A stretch of DNA of 64,000 nucleotides from an uncultured Eubacteriales bacterium (GCA_900315425.1 OMZA01000006.1:1-64000), one strand, 5' to 3'; positions 1 to 11,438 are shown, numbered from the stretch's first letter. Made by a program: numbers and translations. Notes: generated by a model from the sequence alone, not told the origin.

Positions 1-109
1 AAGCAAGAGTACAGTATATTAGCCAGAACTTCTTTATATGCTGTATATTGAGATAATTTGTTTTTCTTCATTACAGCATATTCTTGAGAAAATCATGCTT
101 TGCTGTAAA
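1..109. other. Window edge, no identifiable gene
   Basis: No complete gene is visible here. Two plus-strand frames are open from base 1, one to a TGA at 49-51 and one to a TAA near 54. Either could be the last few residues of a plus-strand gene lying left of the window. The strong plus-strand terminator just downstream fits that idea. Too little is present to name a product. Confidence 0.3.
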
Positions 110-152
110 GGGGCTGTCGCACTAATTACTTAGTGCGACAGCTCCTTTTTTT
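110..152 (+). terminator. Rho-independent terminator (plus strand)
   Basis: Arms 110-125 and 130-145 form a 16-bp stem with one G-T wobble and a 4-base loop (126-129). Seven T residues follow on the plus strand (146-152). Read on the minus strand the hairpin is followed by only three T, so it mainly serves a plus-strand transcript from outside the window, and perhaps also the end of the thiI transcript. The stem base is shared with the hairpin at 12559. Confidence 0.85.
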
Positions 153-159
153 GTCTTTA

Positions 160-1341
160 TCAATCTATTTCAATAACTTCCACAGTTTCTATAGCTGTCT
201 TAACCAGCTCTTCCATCTTTTCCCCTAACTTGTATTCAGATTTTTCTATTCCTTTAAGTATAGGTTTTGTAACAGGGTGTTTTGCTACAAATATAGTACA
301 GCAATCCTCGTAAGGTTGAATAGATGTCTCATAAGAACCGATTTTTTCTGAAATATCAACTATATCCTGTTTATCAAATGCAATAAGTGGTCTATAAACC
401 GGCAACTCACATACAGCATTTGTTGTTAAAAGGCTTTGCATAGTCTGGCTTGCTACCTGACCAATACTTTCTCCTGTGACAAGTCCCAAGCACTTGGATT
501 CCTTTGCAAAATGTTCTGCAATCTTCATCATATATCTTCTCATAATTATTGTAAGCTGATCATGAGGACATGTCTCATAAATGTATAGCTGTGGATCTGT
601 AAAATTAACCACATTTAGTCGAATTGGGCCTGAGTACTGAGCTACAATCTTTGCCAAATCAATAACCTTCTGTTTTGCTCTTTCACTTGTATATGGTGGT
701 GCATGGAAATATGTAGCTTCCAATACTACTCCTCTTTTAGCAATCATATAACCCGCAACAGGACTATCAATACCTCCTGATAATAAAAGCATAGCTTTAC
801 CGGCAGTTCCAGTTGGCATACCGCCAGCACCTTTTATAACCTTAGAGTAGACATTTATATGTTCTCTAATCTCAACACTTATAACCTTATCAGGGTTATG
901 AACATTTACAGAAAGATTAGGCATTTCTTCTAGTATTTTTTCACCAATAGCAGCATTTATCTCAGGGGATGTCATAGGATAATTCTTTCTTGCTCTTCTA
1001 GAATCCACTTTAAAACTAAAGCTTTCATCACCATATTCTTCTTTAAGATATTCCACAACTTTGCTGGCAGTATCTTCAAATCCATTGTCATCAATCTGTA
1101 GAAGAGGGCATATTCCTGTTACACCAAATACTTTTTTCAATCTGGAAACTACTTCATCATAATCATAGTCACCATCTGCATCTATGTATATTCTACCTGT
1201 TGTTCTTGATACTTTGAATTTACCATCAGTTTTTTTAAGCGTACCCTCTAACTGTTTAACTAAAGCTTCTTCAAATATATATCTATTTTTTCCTTTAACA
1301 CCGATTTCTGCATATTTTATTAAAAATGATTTGTAATACAT
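160..1341 (-). CDS. thiI: tRNA 4-thiouridine synthase ThiI
   Basis: 393 aa. ThiI adenylates U8 of tRNA and transfers sulfur to make 4-thiouridine; it can also feed sulfur to thiamine thiazole synthesis. An N-terminal ferredoxin-like and THUMP region (about 1-170) is followed by a PP-loop ATP pyrophosphatase domain with SGGIDSP at 188-194. The C-terminal rhodanese domain of the E. coli protein is absent, as usual in Firmicutes. There the sulfur comes from a partner cysteine desulfurase, which is the gene directly upstream (17-base gap). It is the last gene of the glgX-prmA-rsmE-nifS-thiI run and ends near the hairpin at 110-152. Confidence 0.95.
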   Translation of the reverse strand: MYYKSFLIKYAEIGVKGKNRYIFEEALVKQLEGTLKKTDGKFKVSRTTGRIYIDADGDYDYDEVVSRLKKVFGVTGICPLLQIDDNGFEDTASKVVEYLKEEYGDESFSFKVDSRRARKNYPMTSPEINAAIGEKILEEMPNLSVNVHNPDKVISVEIREHINVYSKVIKGAGGMPTGTAGKAMLLLSGGIDSPVAGYMIAKRGVVLEATYFHAPPYTSERAKQKVIDLAKIVAQYSGPIRLNVVNFTDPQLYIYETCPHDQLTIIMRRYMMKIAEHFAKESKCLGLVTGESIGQVASQTMQSLLTTNAVCELPVYRPLIAFDKQDIVDISEKIGSYETSIQPYEDCCTIFVAKHPVTKPILKGIEKSEYKLGEKMEELVKTAIETVEVIEID

Positions 1342-1358
1342 AATGACCTCTATTTCCT

Positions 1359-2513
1359 TTATCTTCTAGTAAATCTTCTCAACATAGGAAGCACTTCTTT
1401 AAGCACTTCTATGGCATAGTCTATCTCTTCTTTTGAATTCAATGGTGAAAAACTAAACCTTATAGAAGAATCAATCTCATTTGTTTCTAATCCCATAGAT
1501 GTTAACACACCACTTACTTTATTTCCATTAGAACTGCAGGCTGATCCAGCAGATACATATATCTGTTTATCTTCAAGTGTATGAAGCAACACTTCACTTC
1601 TAACCCCCATAAACGCTGCGTTTACAATGTGTGGAGCACCATCATCACCTTTTTTCGAATGAATTCTTACATCTTCAATCTCTTTTAGTCTGTCTATCAA
1701 ATAATCCTTGAGGGAAATAAGTTTTTCTCTGTGAGAATCCAGATTGTCATAGGCCAATTTGGATGCAAGGGCTAATCCTGCTATTCCCGGCACATTTTCA
1801 GTACCGGAACGCATATTTTTTTGTTGTCCACCACCATATATAATTGGTCTGACTTTAGTCTTTTCCCTTATATAAATAAATCCACTTCCTTTTGGTCCAT
1901 GAATCTTGTGCCCGCTAACACTAAGCATATCTATATTCATCTTATTTGGGCTTATAGAATATTTACCATAAGACTGAATACAGTCTACATGAAAAATAAT
2001 GCTTTCATCGATAGATTTAATTGTTTTCCCAATTTCCATTATCGGCATAACCGAACCCACTTCATTATTAACCATCATAACAGAAACAAGAATAGTATCC
2101 TCTCTTATGGCATTTTTCACATCTTTGGCGGATACAACACCATTTTCATCCACCGGCAAATATGTTATCTCAAAGTCAAACCCCTTTAAAAACTCCATAA
2201 CAGCTTTTACAGAGGCATGTTCTACAGAAGTTGTAATAATATGTTTCCCTTTACGTTTAGCTGCCATACAAGCCCCTATAATGGCCATATTATTGGATTC
2301 TGTACCACCTGAGGTAAATATTATCTCCTTATCTTTACAATGCAGTGTCTTTGCAATATCTTCTCTTGCCTGTCTAATATATTTTTCTGCCTGCACTCCT
2401 TTTAAATGCATTGATGAAGGATTCCCGTAATCTACTGTCATAATATGATTAACCAACTCTGCCACCTGTGGTAATACTACAGTAGTCGCAGAATTATCAA
2501 AGTATGCTTCCAT
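1359..2513 (-). CDS. nifS: Cysteine desulfurase (NifS/IscS family), ThiI partner
   Basis: 384 aa, PLP enzyme that takes sulfur from cysteine as an enzyme persulfide. Visible family features: SGGTESNN at 68-75, His99, the PLP-contacting Asp177 in HVDCIQ, Schiff-base Lys203 in SGHKIHGPKG, and catalytic Cys326 in SAGSACSSNG. Its start overlaps the rsmE stop by 17 bases and it sits next to thiI, matching the dedicated NifZ-ThiI pairing known from Bacillus. It is therefore probably the tRNA-thiolation desulfurase and not the Fe-S assembly one; the window has a separate SufS. The exact subfamily name is inferred from context. Confidence 0.93.
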   Translation of the reverse strand: MEAYFDNSATTVVLPQVAELVNHIMTVDYGNPSSMHLKGVQAEKYIRQAREDIAKTLHCKDKEIIFTSGGTESNNMAIIGACMAAKRKGKHIITTSVEHASVKAVMEFLKGFDFEITYLPVDENGVVSAKDVKNAIREDTILVSVMMVNNEVGSVMPIMEIGKTIKSIDESIIFHVDCIQSYGKYSISPNKMNIDMLSVSGHKIHGPKGSGFIYIREKTKVRPIIYGGGQQKNMRSGTENVPGIAGLALASKLAYDNLDSHREKLISLKDYLIDRLKEIEDVRIHSKKGDDGAPHIVNAAFMGVRSEVLLHTLEDKQIYVSAGSACSSNGNKVSGVLTSMGLETNEIDSSIRFSFSPLNSKEEIDYAIEVLKEVLPMLRRFTRR

Positions 2514-3270
2514 TATTGTTCTCCAATTCTATTTTAAATCCAATTACTGATAAAATCATTAAGCCTGCTGTTTCAGTTCTAAGTATCCTTTTACCTAAAG
2601 AAATTCGCTTAAACCCACAATCATCAGCCATATCTACTTCCTCTTTTTCAAAGCCTCCTTCAGGTCCTATAAAGATTCCAATAGATTTTATATTCTCAGT
2701 ATTGATTTCGTCAATAACTTGTTTTGTCTCAGTCATATCCTTATAATTCTCATAAGGAATTAATACCATGTCCAAATCTTTGGCATAAGAAAGAGCCTCT
2801 TTATAATTCATAGGCTCCTTAACAACTGGTATTATACTTCTTCTGGACTGTTTAGCTGCCGACTCTGCTATAGAATTCCATCTTTCAGTTTTCTTTTTAG
2901 CTTTTTTGTCATCTAGTTTAACAACCGCTCTTTTTGTAGCCACCGGAATTATCTCAAAAGCGCCTAATTCACATGCTTTTTGAATAATTAATTCCATCTT
3001 ATCAGACTTAGGAAGTCCCTGGAATAAATATAACTTTACAGGAAGTTCCGTTCCCATAAATTGTTCATCAGTTATCCCAGAGACAATGCAGTCATTATTT
3101 ACTTCTTCCACTTCGCATACATAATCATGTCCTAATCCATCGCTGATTAAAATTTCTTCACCGGCTTTGATTCTTAAAACATTTTTTATATGATTAACAT
3201 CACTTCCAAAAATGTATGTTTTATTATTTACTAAATCTACATTCTCAGAAGTTACAAAAAAATGATACAT
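2497..3270 (-). CDS. rsmE: 16S rRNA (uracil1498-N3)-methyltransferase RsmE
   Basis: 257 aa, SPOUT-class SAM-dependent enzyme that methylates U1498 of 16S rRNA. The N-terminal PUA-like part is followed by the SPOUT knot, with the diagnostic GPEGGF near residue 200 and LGKRILRTETAGL near 225, which form the SAM pocket. Length is typical. It lies 3 bases after prmA and overlaps the cysteine desulfurase start. The prmA-rsmE pair is very common in Firmicutes, often next to dnaJ as here. Confidence 0.95.
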   Translation of the reverse strand: MYHFFVTSENVDLVNNKTYIFGSDVNHIKNVLRIKAGEEILISDGLGHDYVCEVEEVNNDCIVSGITDEQFMGTELPVKLYLFQGLPKSDKMELIIQKACELGAFEIIPVATKRAVVKLDDKKAKKKTERWNSIAESAAKQSRRSIIPVVKEPMNYKEALSYAKDLDMVLIPYENYKDMTETKQVIDEINTENIKSIGIFIGPEGGFEKEEVDMADDCGFKRISLGKRILRTETAGLMILSVIGFKIELENNNGSIL

Positions 3271-3273
3271 CTT

Positions 3274-4233
3274 TTAACCTACTTTTCTTGCTGTAACACT
3301 AACCCATTCGCCGTCCTTTGTAACTTCTACAAGTTCAAAATGCGGATTATCCTTAATAGCCTTACATACTGTTTCTTCTTTGGTATTAATAATTCCAGAC
3401 ATGATAAATATTCCACCATCTACCATGTGTTTATATATCATCTCCTGAAGAGGTATTATAACCTCTGCTAAAATATTTGCAACCACAATATTGTATTTAT
3501 CATGTCCAACCATCTGCTGCGTGGTTTTTCCGGTTATCATATCGCCATCTAGCCATTCTATATCCTTAATACCATTTTTCAAGGCATTTTCTTTAGATGC
3601 TTCTACTGCCTCTTTATCAATATCTATTCCAAAGCAGTAATTTGCTCCAAGTTTCTTGGCTATAATTGTAAGTATTCCACTTCCACAACCCACATCTAAT
3701 ACAACAGAGTCTTCTTTAACATATTTTTTTAACTGGCGTATACAAAGCCTTGTAGTTTCATGAAGTCCTGTGCCAAATGCCGTTCCCGGATCCAGTTCAA
3801 CAGCAATCTGATAATCATTTATGTTATCAACATTTTCCCAACTTGGTTTTATAAGGATTCCATCAATTTCAAAGGGTTTAAAATACTCTTTCCACTTATT
3901 AATCCAATCCTTCTCATCCGTAATTTCTTCTTTTATGACCACGTCACCAAGATCTACAAATTCTCCCAATTCTTTAATGGCCTGTCTTACCTGTTCCAGC
4001 ATAACAGATTCTTCTAAAGGAGATGTATCCATATCCTCATAGAAGAATATTCTGGCTTTTCCATCATCTTCCAATTCCGGCAATATATCTATATGCATTG
4101 CCTCTTTTTCTTCTTTTGTTATCTGACTCTTATCTTCTATTTCGATATTAGTGATACCTACTTCTATTAATGCACCACTTATTAAATCTTCCTTGTCTTT
4201 AGTTGTCTCTATAATGAATTTTTTCCATCTCAT
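3274..4233 (-). CDS. prmA: Ribosomal protein L11 methyltransferase PrmA
   Basis: 319 aa. PrmA trimethylates ribosomal protein L11 using SAM. An N-terminal substrate-recognition domain (about 1-115) precedes a Rossmann methyltransferase domain with motif I VLDVGCGSGILTI around residue 180 and a NILAEVI segment around 240 that corresponds to the family's catalytic-site NxLA motif. Length is in the usual range. It is cotranscribed with glgX (13-base gap) and rsmE (3-base gap). Confidence 0.95.
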   Translation of the reverse strand: MRWKKFIIETTKDKEDLISGALIEVGITNIEIEDKSQITKEEKEAMHIDILPELEDDGKARIFFYEDMDTSPLEESVMLEQVRQAIKELGEFVDLGDVVIKEEITDEKDWINKWKEYFKPFEIDGILIKPSWENVDNINDYQIAVELDPGTAFGTGLHETTRLCIRQLKKYVKEDSVVLDVGCGSGILTIIAKKLGANYCFGIDIDKEAVEASKENALKNGIKDIEWLDGDMITGKTTQQMVGHDKYNIVVANILAEVIIPLQEMIYKHMVDGGIFIMSGIINTKEETVCKAIKDNPHFELVEVTKDGEWVSVTARKVG

Positions 4234-4246
4234 ATCTTACTCTCTT

Positions 4247-6325
4247 TTACACTTCTGATTTTTTAACAGCTTTCATTACCATAACAGATCTTTCCCTAAT
4301 AACACAAAGATTCTCTGTTAAGTAGGTATTACTCTTTTCCACATATCCCTTATCTTCATAGGTATCTATAATAACCTTCCATACATAATCACCGGAAAGT
4401 TTTGGAAGCAAAACATCTATTTCCTCCCAATAGGTATTGACTCCCATATATATAATCTCATCCTTTGAGATTTTTTTGTTATCTTTACCTGCATACATTA
4501 CACCTATGTACTTTGTACTTCCATCATATTGATTAGCAAACGGAAGAACACCATGAGTACTAACCGGTGGAAATCCTAAAGAACAATACCCATTGTTTTT
4601 CCTAACAACTGTATTCATTTTTCTAAACTTTATAACTTTCTTAAAGAAATTAAATGTGTCTTTATTCTCCTGGAGTAAATTCCAATCTAACCACGATATT
4701 ATATTATCCTGACAGTATGCGTTATTATTACCAAACTGGGTGTTTCTAAATTCATCTCCGGCTAAGAACATTGGTATACCTCTACTCATCATGAGTACAG
4801 TGCATGCATTCCATATCATTCTTCTTCTTAATGCATTTACCTTAGGATCATCTGTTTCTCCTTCTTCTCCGCAGTTCCAGCTAAGATTATCATTTGATCC
4901 ATCTGTATTTTTCCATCCATTCTTTTCGTTATGTTTAGAATTATATGAATACAAATCATTTAAAGTAAATCCATCATGACAGGTTATAAAATTAACACTG
5001 GCATTGCTACCTCTGTAATGCTCATCGTATAAATCTGTAGATCCTGTGATTCTGTTGGAAGCCATATATGCTTTTCCGGGATCTCCTTTCAAGAAGCTTC
5101 TAATATCATCTCTGTATCTACCGTTCCACTCAGACCATCTATTCCAGGATGGAAAACTTCCAACCTGATATAATCCGCCTGCATCCCATGCCTCTGCAAT
5201 TAATTTAACATTTGCCAAAATCGGATCAAAAGCAAGACTTTTCAAAAGAGGTGGCTGACTAATAGGCGATCCATCATCATTCCTACCAAGAATTGTAGCA
5301 AGATCAAATCTAAAACCATCAATTCTATAATTAATTACCCAATATCTTAGACATTCTCTAATTAACTCTTGAACCACAGGATGGTTACAGTTAAGTGTAT
5401 TACCACAACCGCTAAAGTTATAATAAAAACCTTCCGGTGTCAGCATGTAATATACGTTGTTATCGAATCCTTTAAAGGAAATGTATGTACCATTTTCATT
5501 TCCTTCTGCTGTGTGATTAAATACAACATCCAAGAAAACTTCTATACCATTTTCCTTAAGCTCTTTAATTAGATTTTTAAGCTCATTTCCTTCTTTGTTA
5601 TATTCAATTTTTGAAGCATAACTGGTATTAGGAGCAAAGAAACTTACCGGATTATATCCCCAATAATCCAGTAACGTTACATCGTCTACTACTCGTTTAT
5701 CCCTGGTTTCGTCAAATTCAAAAATAGGCATAAGCTCCACAGCGTTTATTCCTAATTCCTTAAGATATGGTATCTTTTTACGAAGCCCTTCGAAAGTTCC
5801 TCTTTCTTCCTCCGTCAATCCCGAAGACTCATCCTTTGTGAAGCCCCTTACATGTAATTCGTATATAATTAGGTCTTCCATTTTTATCTTAGGATTTGCA
5901 AAAGAACCCCAGTCAAAGTCATTTCTAACAACTCTTGCTTTGTATCCATTACTTTTAACAGGTTCTCCCCAAATACTTTGTCCAGTAACCGCCTTAGCAT
6001 AAGGATCTAACAAATATTTCTTTTTATCAAAGATTAAACCTCTTTCGAAGTCATATGGTCCATCCAATCTGAAGGCATATTCAAAGTCTTCAATATCTAA
6101 ATCAAACACTATTATAGAATATGTATTACCTATCTTGTATTCCTCAGGTATCTTTATAACCGCATATGGTTTACTCTCTCTTCTTTTAAACAAACACAAC
6201 TCACAGCTGGTCGCATTTGTTGAACTAACTGTAAAATTCACACCGCCTCTAATAGCGGTTGCCCCATTCATCTCGTACATTCCTGGTCTTACCTTAAAAC
6301 CCTTTATCTCGGCCAAAGGTTCCAT
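4247..6325 (-). CDS. glgX: Glycogen debranching enzyme, GlgX/isoamylase type (GH13)
   Basis: About 692 aa from the ATG at 6325. Hydrolyses alpha-1,6 branches of glycogen or limit dextrin. An N-terminal CBM48 (around FKVRPG...GATAIRGGVNF) is followed by a GH13_11 barrel. Numbered from the longest open frame (TTG at 6397), the catalytic set is intact: nucleophile Asp365 in GFRFDLA, acid/base Glu402 in LIAEAWD, and Asp475 in TCHDGF. The start is uncertain. The frame is open to 6397, but that TTG lies 7 bases from a terminator and has no ribosome-binding site; a GTG at 6355 follows GGGGAT; ATG 6325 best fits the family N-terminus. A second, inactivated paralogue lies at 34948-36828. Confidence 0.9.
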   Translation of the reverse strand: MEPLAEIKGFKVRPGMYEMNGATAIRGGVNFTVSSTNATSCELCLFKRRESKPYAVIKIPEEYKIGNTYSIIVFDLDIEDFEYAFRLDGPYDFERGLIFDKKKYLLDPYAKAVTGQSIWGEPVKSNGYKARVVRNDFDWGSFANPKIKMEDLIIYELHVRGFTKDESSGLTEEERGTFEGLRKKIPYLKELGINAVELMPIFEFDETRDKRVVDDVTLLDYWGYNPVSFFAPNTSYASKIEYNKEGNELKNLIKELKENGIEVFLDVVFNHTAEGNENGTYISFKGFDNNVYYMLTPEGFYYNFSGCGNTLNCNHPVVQELIRECLRYWVINYRIDGFRFDLATILGRNDDGSPISQPPLLKSLAFDPILANVKLIAEAWDAGGLYQVGSFPSWNRWSEWNGRYRDDIRSFLKGDPGKAYMASNRITGSTDLYDEHYRGSNASVNFITCHDGFTLNDLYSYNSKHNEKNGWKNTDGSNDNLSWNCGEEGETDDPKVNALRRRMIWNACTVLMMSRGIPMFLAGDEFRNTQFGNNNAYCQDNIISWLDWNLLQENKDTFNFFKKVIKFRKMNTVVRKNNGYCSLGFPPVSTHGVLPFANQYDGSTKYIGVMYAGKDNKKISKDEIIYMGVNTYWEEIDVLLPKLSGDYVWKVIIDTYEDKGYVEKSNTYLTENLCVIRERSVMVMKAVKKSEV

Positions 6326-6404
6326 ATTTACGAGGTTTAAAATATCATTCTTCACACTATCCCCGACCTTCGATTTATTTTCCAAAACTCTTAGCAATAA
6401 AAAT

Positions 6405-6431
6405 AAGACGCCGTAACTATTACGACGTCTT
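6405..6431 (-). terminator. Terminator of the hrcA-grpE-dnaK-dnaJ operon
   Basis: Arms 6405-6416 and 6420-6431 pair over 12 positions with one mismatch around a 3-base loop. On the minus strand the hairpin is followed by ATTTTTATT, giving an intrinsic terminator about 70 bases after dnaJ. It directly abuts the beginning of the glgX reading frame, which argues against the longest glgX start. Confidence 0.75.
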
Positions 6432-6498
6432 AATTATATCAATATTTTAAAATTATGTAAAATATCATAAGCTATAAATATATCTACTAACGTTATAT

Positions 6499-7668
6499 TT
6501 ACTTAAGTTTGTCAAAGAATCCTTTTTTCTTGGAATCTTTTTTATTTTTTTGTTCTTTTATATGTTCCTCTTCATTAAGAGTATCCCCTGTTAACTTATC
6601 ATAAGCTTTAAGGGCTTCCTTAGCTTCTGCACTTAATTTTGTTGGAACATTTACAACCAATGTAACAATCAAATCTCCTCTTACATTTGGTCTTCCTAAA
6701 GATGGTACACCTTTTTCTCTTAATCGAATTCTAGTACCTGTTTGTGTTCCTGGTTTAATTGGGAAAAGAACATCACCATCTATAGTCTTAATAAGCACAC
6801 TTGCTCCAAGGGTTGCCTGTGGAAATGAAATAGATGCCTGAGAATATAATGTAATTCCCTCTCTTTGGAATACCGGATGTGAAGAAACAAGTACTTGTAC
6901 CAACAAATCTCCTCTTTCTCCACCATTTACACCTGGCTCACCTTTGCCTTTAATTCTTATACTCTGGCCACTGTCGATACCTGCCGGAATTTTAACTGAT
7001 ATTTTCTTTTTAGTACTAACATATCCTGTTCCACGACATTTTGTACATTTATCTTTTATCATATTTCCGGTTCCATTACATTCCGGACATGTCTGAACAT
7101 TTCTAACAGTACCAAACAAAGACTGCTGTGTATATGTAATCTGTCCACTACCATTACATTTTGTACATTTAACTTTACTAGAACCTGGCGCAACACCGGA
7201 ACCTTTACAGGTTTCGCACTCTTCTTTAATAAATACGTCTATTTCCTTTTCAGTACCAAACACCGCTTCTTCAAAGGTTATTCTAACTGAGACTGTAACA
7301 TTTTGTCCTCTTCTTGGACCGTTTCTAGGGCCTCTACGACCACCACCAAACATTCCGCCAAATAAGTCGCCAAATATGTCACCAAAATCCATTTCATCGA
7401 AATTAAACTCAAATCCGCCTGCTCCCGGTCCTCCAGCTCCGCCCTGGAATGCCGCATGACCAAATTGGTCATACTGTCTTCTCTTTTCCGGATCCGAAAG
7501 CACTGTATACGCCTCGCTGGCTTCTTTGAAGATAGCTTCTGCTTCCTTGCTTGGATTAACATCAGGGTGGTATTTCTTAGCTATAGCTCTGTATGCTTTC
7601 TTTAATGCGGCATCATCGGCATTTTTATCTACGCCAAGAACCTCATAATAATCTCTTTTATCTGCCAT
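6499..7668 (-). CDS. dnaJ: Chaperone DnaJ (Hsp40)
   Basis: 389 aa. DnaJ stimulates DnaK ATPase activity and delivers unfolded substrates. The J domain (1-70) carries HPD at 34-36. A Gly/Phe-rich linker with repeated GGFG-type segments follows. The zinc domain has four CxxCxGxG repeats ([32 protein letters not shown]), and the C-terminal substrate-binding domains complete it, so this is a full class I DnaJ. It starts 6 bases after dnaK stops and is the last gene of the heat-shock operon. Confidence 0.98.
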   Translation of the reverse strand: MADKRDYYEVLGVDKNADDAALKKAYRAIAKKYHPDVNPSKEAEAIFKEASEAYTVLSDPEKRRQYDQFGHAAFQGGAGGPGAGGFEFNFDEMDFGDIFGDLFGGMFGGGRRGPRNGPRRGQNVTVSVRITFEEAVFGTEKEIDVFIKEECETCKGSGVAPGSSKVKCTKCNGSGQITYTQQSLFGTVRNVQTCPECNGTGNMIKDKCTKCRGTGYVSTKKKISVKIPAGIDSGQSIRIKGKGEPGVNGGERGDLLVQVLVSSHPVFQREGITLYSQASISFPQATLGASVLIKTIDGDVLFPIKPGTQTGTRIRLREKGVPSLGRPNVRGDLIVTLVVNVPTKLSAEAKEALKAYDKLTGDTLNEEEHIKEQKNKKDSKKKGFFDKLK

Positions 7669-7674
7669 TATTTA

Positions 7675-9561
<1,887 letters not shown>

Positions 9562-9600
9562 TTATCTAATATATAATATTTGTTTACTTGTAAATATGTA

Positions 9601-10251
9601 CTAGTTAGCAACTTTTACCATGCTGTGTCTTACAACTGTATCTTTATATGTGTATCCCTTTTGTAAAACCTCAACAATTATATTATCTCCAACATTTTCA
9701 TCTTCCACATGCATTACTGCATTATGAAAATCCGGATTAAACTCTTTGTCTTGTGCTTCTATCTCTTTAACACCAAGTTCTTCTAGCGTCTGTACCATCT
9801 GATTGTAAATAAGTTCCATTCCCTTTACAAATGGATCTTCTTTTTGTTCATCTGTTACTGTGGCAAATCCCCTTTCAAAGTTATCCATTACCGGGAGTAT
9901 TTTTTCCACAACATCCTTGGCACCCATACCATACATTGCTGACTTCTCTTTTTCAGATCTCTTTCTAAAATTATCAAATTCAGCAAATGTTCTTTTGTAC
10001 TTATCAGTAAGTTCTTCGATAAGCTGGTCTTTCTTATCTTTCTTTATGCCAAACTTCTTTTCTTTTTTCTTATCCTTTGCATCAGTTTCTGTGGAATCCT
10101 TATCTTTTCCTTCAACTTTATCTTCGGATTCTTCTGTAGTCTCTTCTGTCACTTCCTCTGTTGTCTCCTCTGTAGTTTCTTCTGCTGCTTCGCTTGTAGT
10201 TTCTTCTACAGTTTCTTCTGTATCTTTTACTTCATCCTCTATATTTATCAA
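9601..10251 (-). CDS. grpE: Nucleotide exchange factor GrpE
   Basis: 216 aa. GrpE releases ADP from DnaK. The N-terminal 70 residues are a low-complexity Glu/Thr segment, then Lys-rich; the coiled-coil and beta-wing body follows (EFDNFRKRSEKEK..., ending GYTYKDTVVRHSMVKVAN), typical of the family. It begins with TTG at 10249-10251, with GGTGAAG a few bases upstream. It starts 11 bases after hrcA ends. Confidence 0.96.
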   Translation of the reverse strand: MINIEDEVKDTEETVEETTSEAAEETTEETTEEVTEETTEESEDKVEGKDKDSTETDAKDKKKEKKFGIKKDKKDQLIEELTDKYKRTFAEFDNFRKRSEKEKSAMYGMGAKDVVEKILPVMDNFERGFATVTDEQKEDPFVKGMELIYNQMVQTLEELGVKEIEAQDKEFNPDFHNAVMHVEDENVGDNIIVEVLQKGYTYKDTVVRHSMVKVAN

Positions 10252-10262
10252 TTCTTCACCTT

Positions 10263-11327
10263 CTATTCTTCTTTCTTAAGCTTATTATCAAGCTCTCTTC
10301 TTACTGTATTAAGTGTCTCAAGAACCTTTTCATAATCCATTCTCTTTGGACCGATTATTCCAATGGTTCCTCTAACACCTTCTTCTATCTCATATGAGGC
10401 TGTAACTATACTACAGTCCTTCATAGATTGAACATTTGATTCATTACCAATATATACTTGTATATCTGTTCCTGTTCCTTGAGAATCATTTTCTGCATTT
10501 TTTTCAACAAGTGTTGTCAATAATTTCTTTTCCTCAAAGGCACTTAGTATCTCGCTTGCCGTTGAGCTTTCGCTTAACTCCGGATACTTAAATATATTAG
10601 TAGCTCCACTGGTATATATCTTAAAGTCTTCATCACTATTTAAAGCAAGACCTATGACATCTAAGATATCCCTTACTATCGTTGCATCCTCTCCACCTTG
10701 GTTTGTTATCTGGGACACAATTGCTAAATTTATATCCTGATAGGTAAGTCCTATCAATGTTGAATTAAACAAAAGATTAAGTTTCAAAACCCGTTCTGAA
10801 TTCATCTCTTGATCAACATTTATAATTCTGTTTCTTACTCTGTTTCCTTCAGTTACTATTACGCAAAGAATCTTTTTGCTTTCTATTAATGATAGCTGAA
10901 TAAACTTTAATCGCTTTGAATTAATGCTAACCGGAGATGTAACCATCGTTGCGTAGTTGGTATCATTTGCCAAAAGCTTCGCTGTATTCTCAAGCAACTG
11001 TTCCACTTTTTCAACTTTCTCATCAAGAAAATCTTTCATTTCATCTAAATCTTTTTCTCTCTGATCAAGTTCATCCTTTTTCTCTTGCATTAATTGATCT
11101 ACATATAATCTGTATCCAGCATCCGTTGGTATTCTTCCTGAAGATGTGTGTGGCTGTATAATGTAGCCCATCTCCTCAAGGTCCGCCATCTCATTTCTTA
11201 TAGTGGCTGAACTAATATTAATACCCTCTTCTTTGGAAATAGTTCTTGAACCTACCGGTTCACCAGTTTTTAAATAACTCTTGATAATGGAATTTAATAT
11301 TTTTTTCTTTCTTTCATCTAATTCCAT
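10263..11327 (-). CDS. hrcA: Heat-inducible transcription repressor HrcA
   Basis: 354 aa from ATG 11327. HrcA binds CIRCE and represses class I heat-shock genes. The N-terminal winged helix (LDERKKKILNSIIKSYLKTGEPVGSRT) and the C-terminal HrcA domain with IIGPKRMDYEKVL are both present. The open frame reaches 11378, but that extension runs into the CIRCE operator. ATG 11327 has AAGGGCGGTG just upstream and gives the family N-terminus, so the shorter start is preferred. First gene of hrcA-grpE-dnaK-dnaJ, so it controls its own operon. Confidence 0.97.
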   Translation of the reverse strand: MELDERKKKILNSIIKSYLKTGEPVGSRTISKEEGINISSATIRNEMADLEEMGYIIQPHTSSGRIPTDAGYRLYVDQLMQEKKDELDQREKDLDEMKDFLDEKVEKVEQLLENTAKLLANDTNYATMVTSPVSINSKRLKFIQLSLIESKKILCVIVTEGNRVRNRIINVDQEMNSERVLKLNLLFNSTLIGLTYQDINLAIVSQITNQGGEDATIVRDILDVIGLALNSDEDFKIYTSGATNIFKYPELSESSTASEILSAFEEKKLLTTLVEKNAENDSQGTGTDIQVYIGNESNVQSMKDCSIVTASYEIEEGVRGTIGIIGPKRMDYEKVLETLNTVRRELDNKLKKEE

Positions 11328-11371
11328 AAGCACCGCCCTTCCACAGCAGTTAGGTTTGCTCTTTTCATTTG

Positions 11372-11398
11372 TTAGCACTCACTAGATTAGAGTGCTAA
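11372..11398. promoter_or_regulatory. CIRCE operator
   Basis: A perfect inverted repeat TTAGCACTC - 9 bases - GAGTGCTAA (arms 11372-11380 and 11390-11398). This is the exact consensus bound by HrcA. It lies directly downstream of the predicted hrcA -10 box, so it falls in the initial transcribed region, as in other Firmicutes. Confidence 0.98.
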
Positions 11399-11409
11399 TC
11401 ACTAGAAAT

Positions 11410-11438
11410 AAAATAACACCATGATATATATTTGTCAA
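11410..11438 (-). promoter_or_regulatory. SigA-type promoter of hrcA operon
   Basis: On the minus strand, -35 TTGACA (11433-11438), a 17-base spacer, and -10 TATTTT (11410-11415). Predicted transcription start is near 11403, just before CIRCE. Confidence 0.85.

Noticed and set aside
1821-2430. Overlapping plus-strand frames within the cysteine desulfurase gene
   Set aside because: Antisense shadows; the minus-strand gene has every catalytic residue.
7278-7562. 94-residue minus-strand frame inside dnaJ
   Set aside because: Alternative-frame shadow of the Gly-rich dnaJ linker, without its own start signals.
10040-10240. Tandem ttcttctgt-like repeats suggestive of a repeat array
   Set aside because: They are codon-level repeats encoding Glu/Thr in GrpE, not a CRISPR or satellite.
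9860-10279. 139-residue Ser/Val-rich plus-strand frame
   Set aside because: Antisense of the Glu/Thr-rich grpE N-terminus; low-complexity codons make the opposite strand open by chance.
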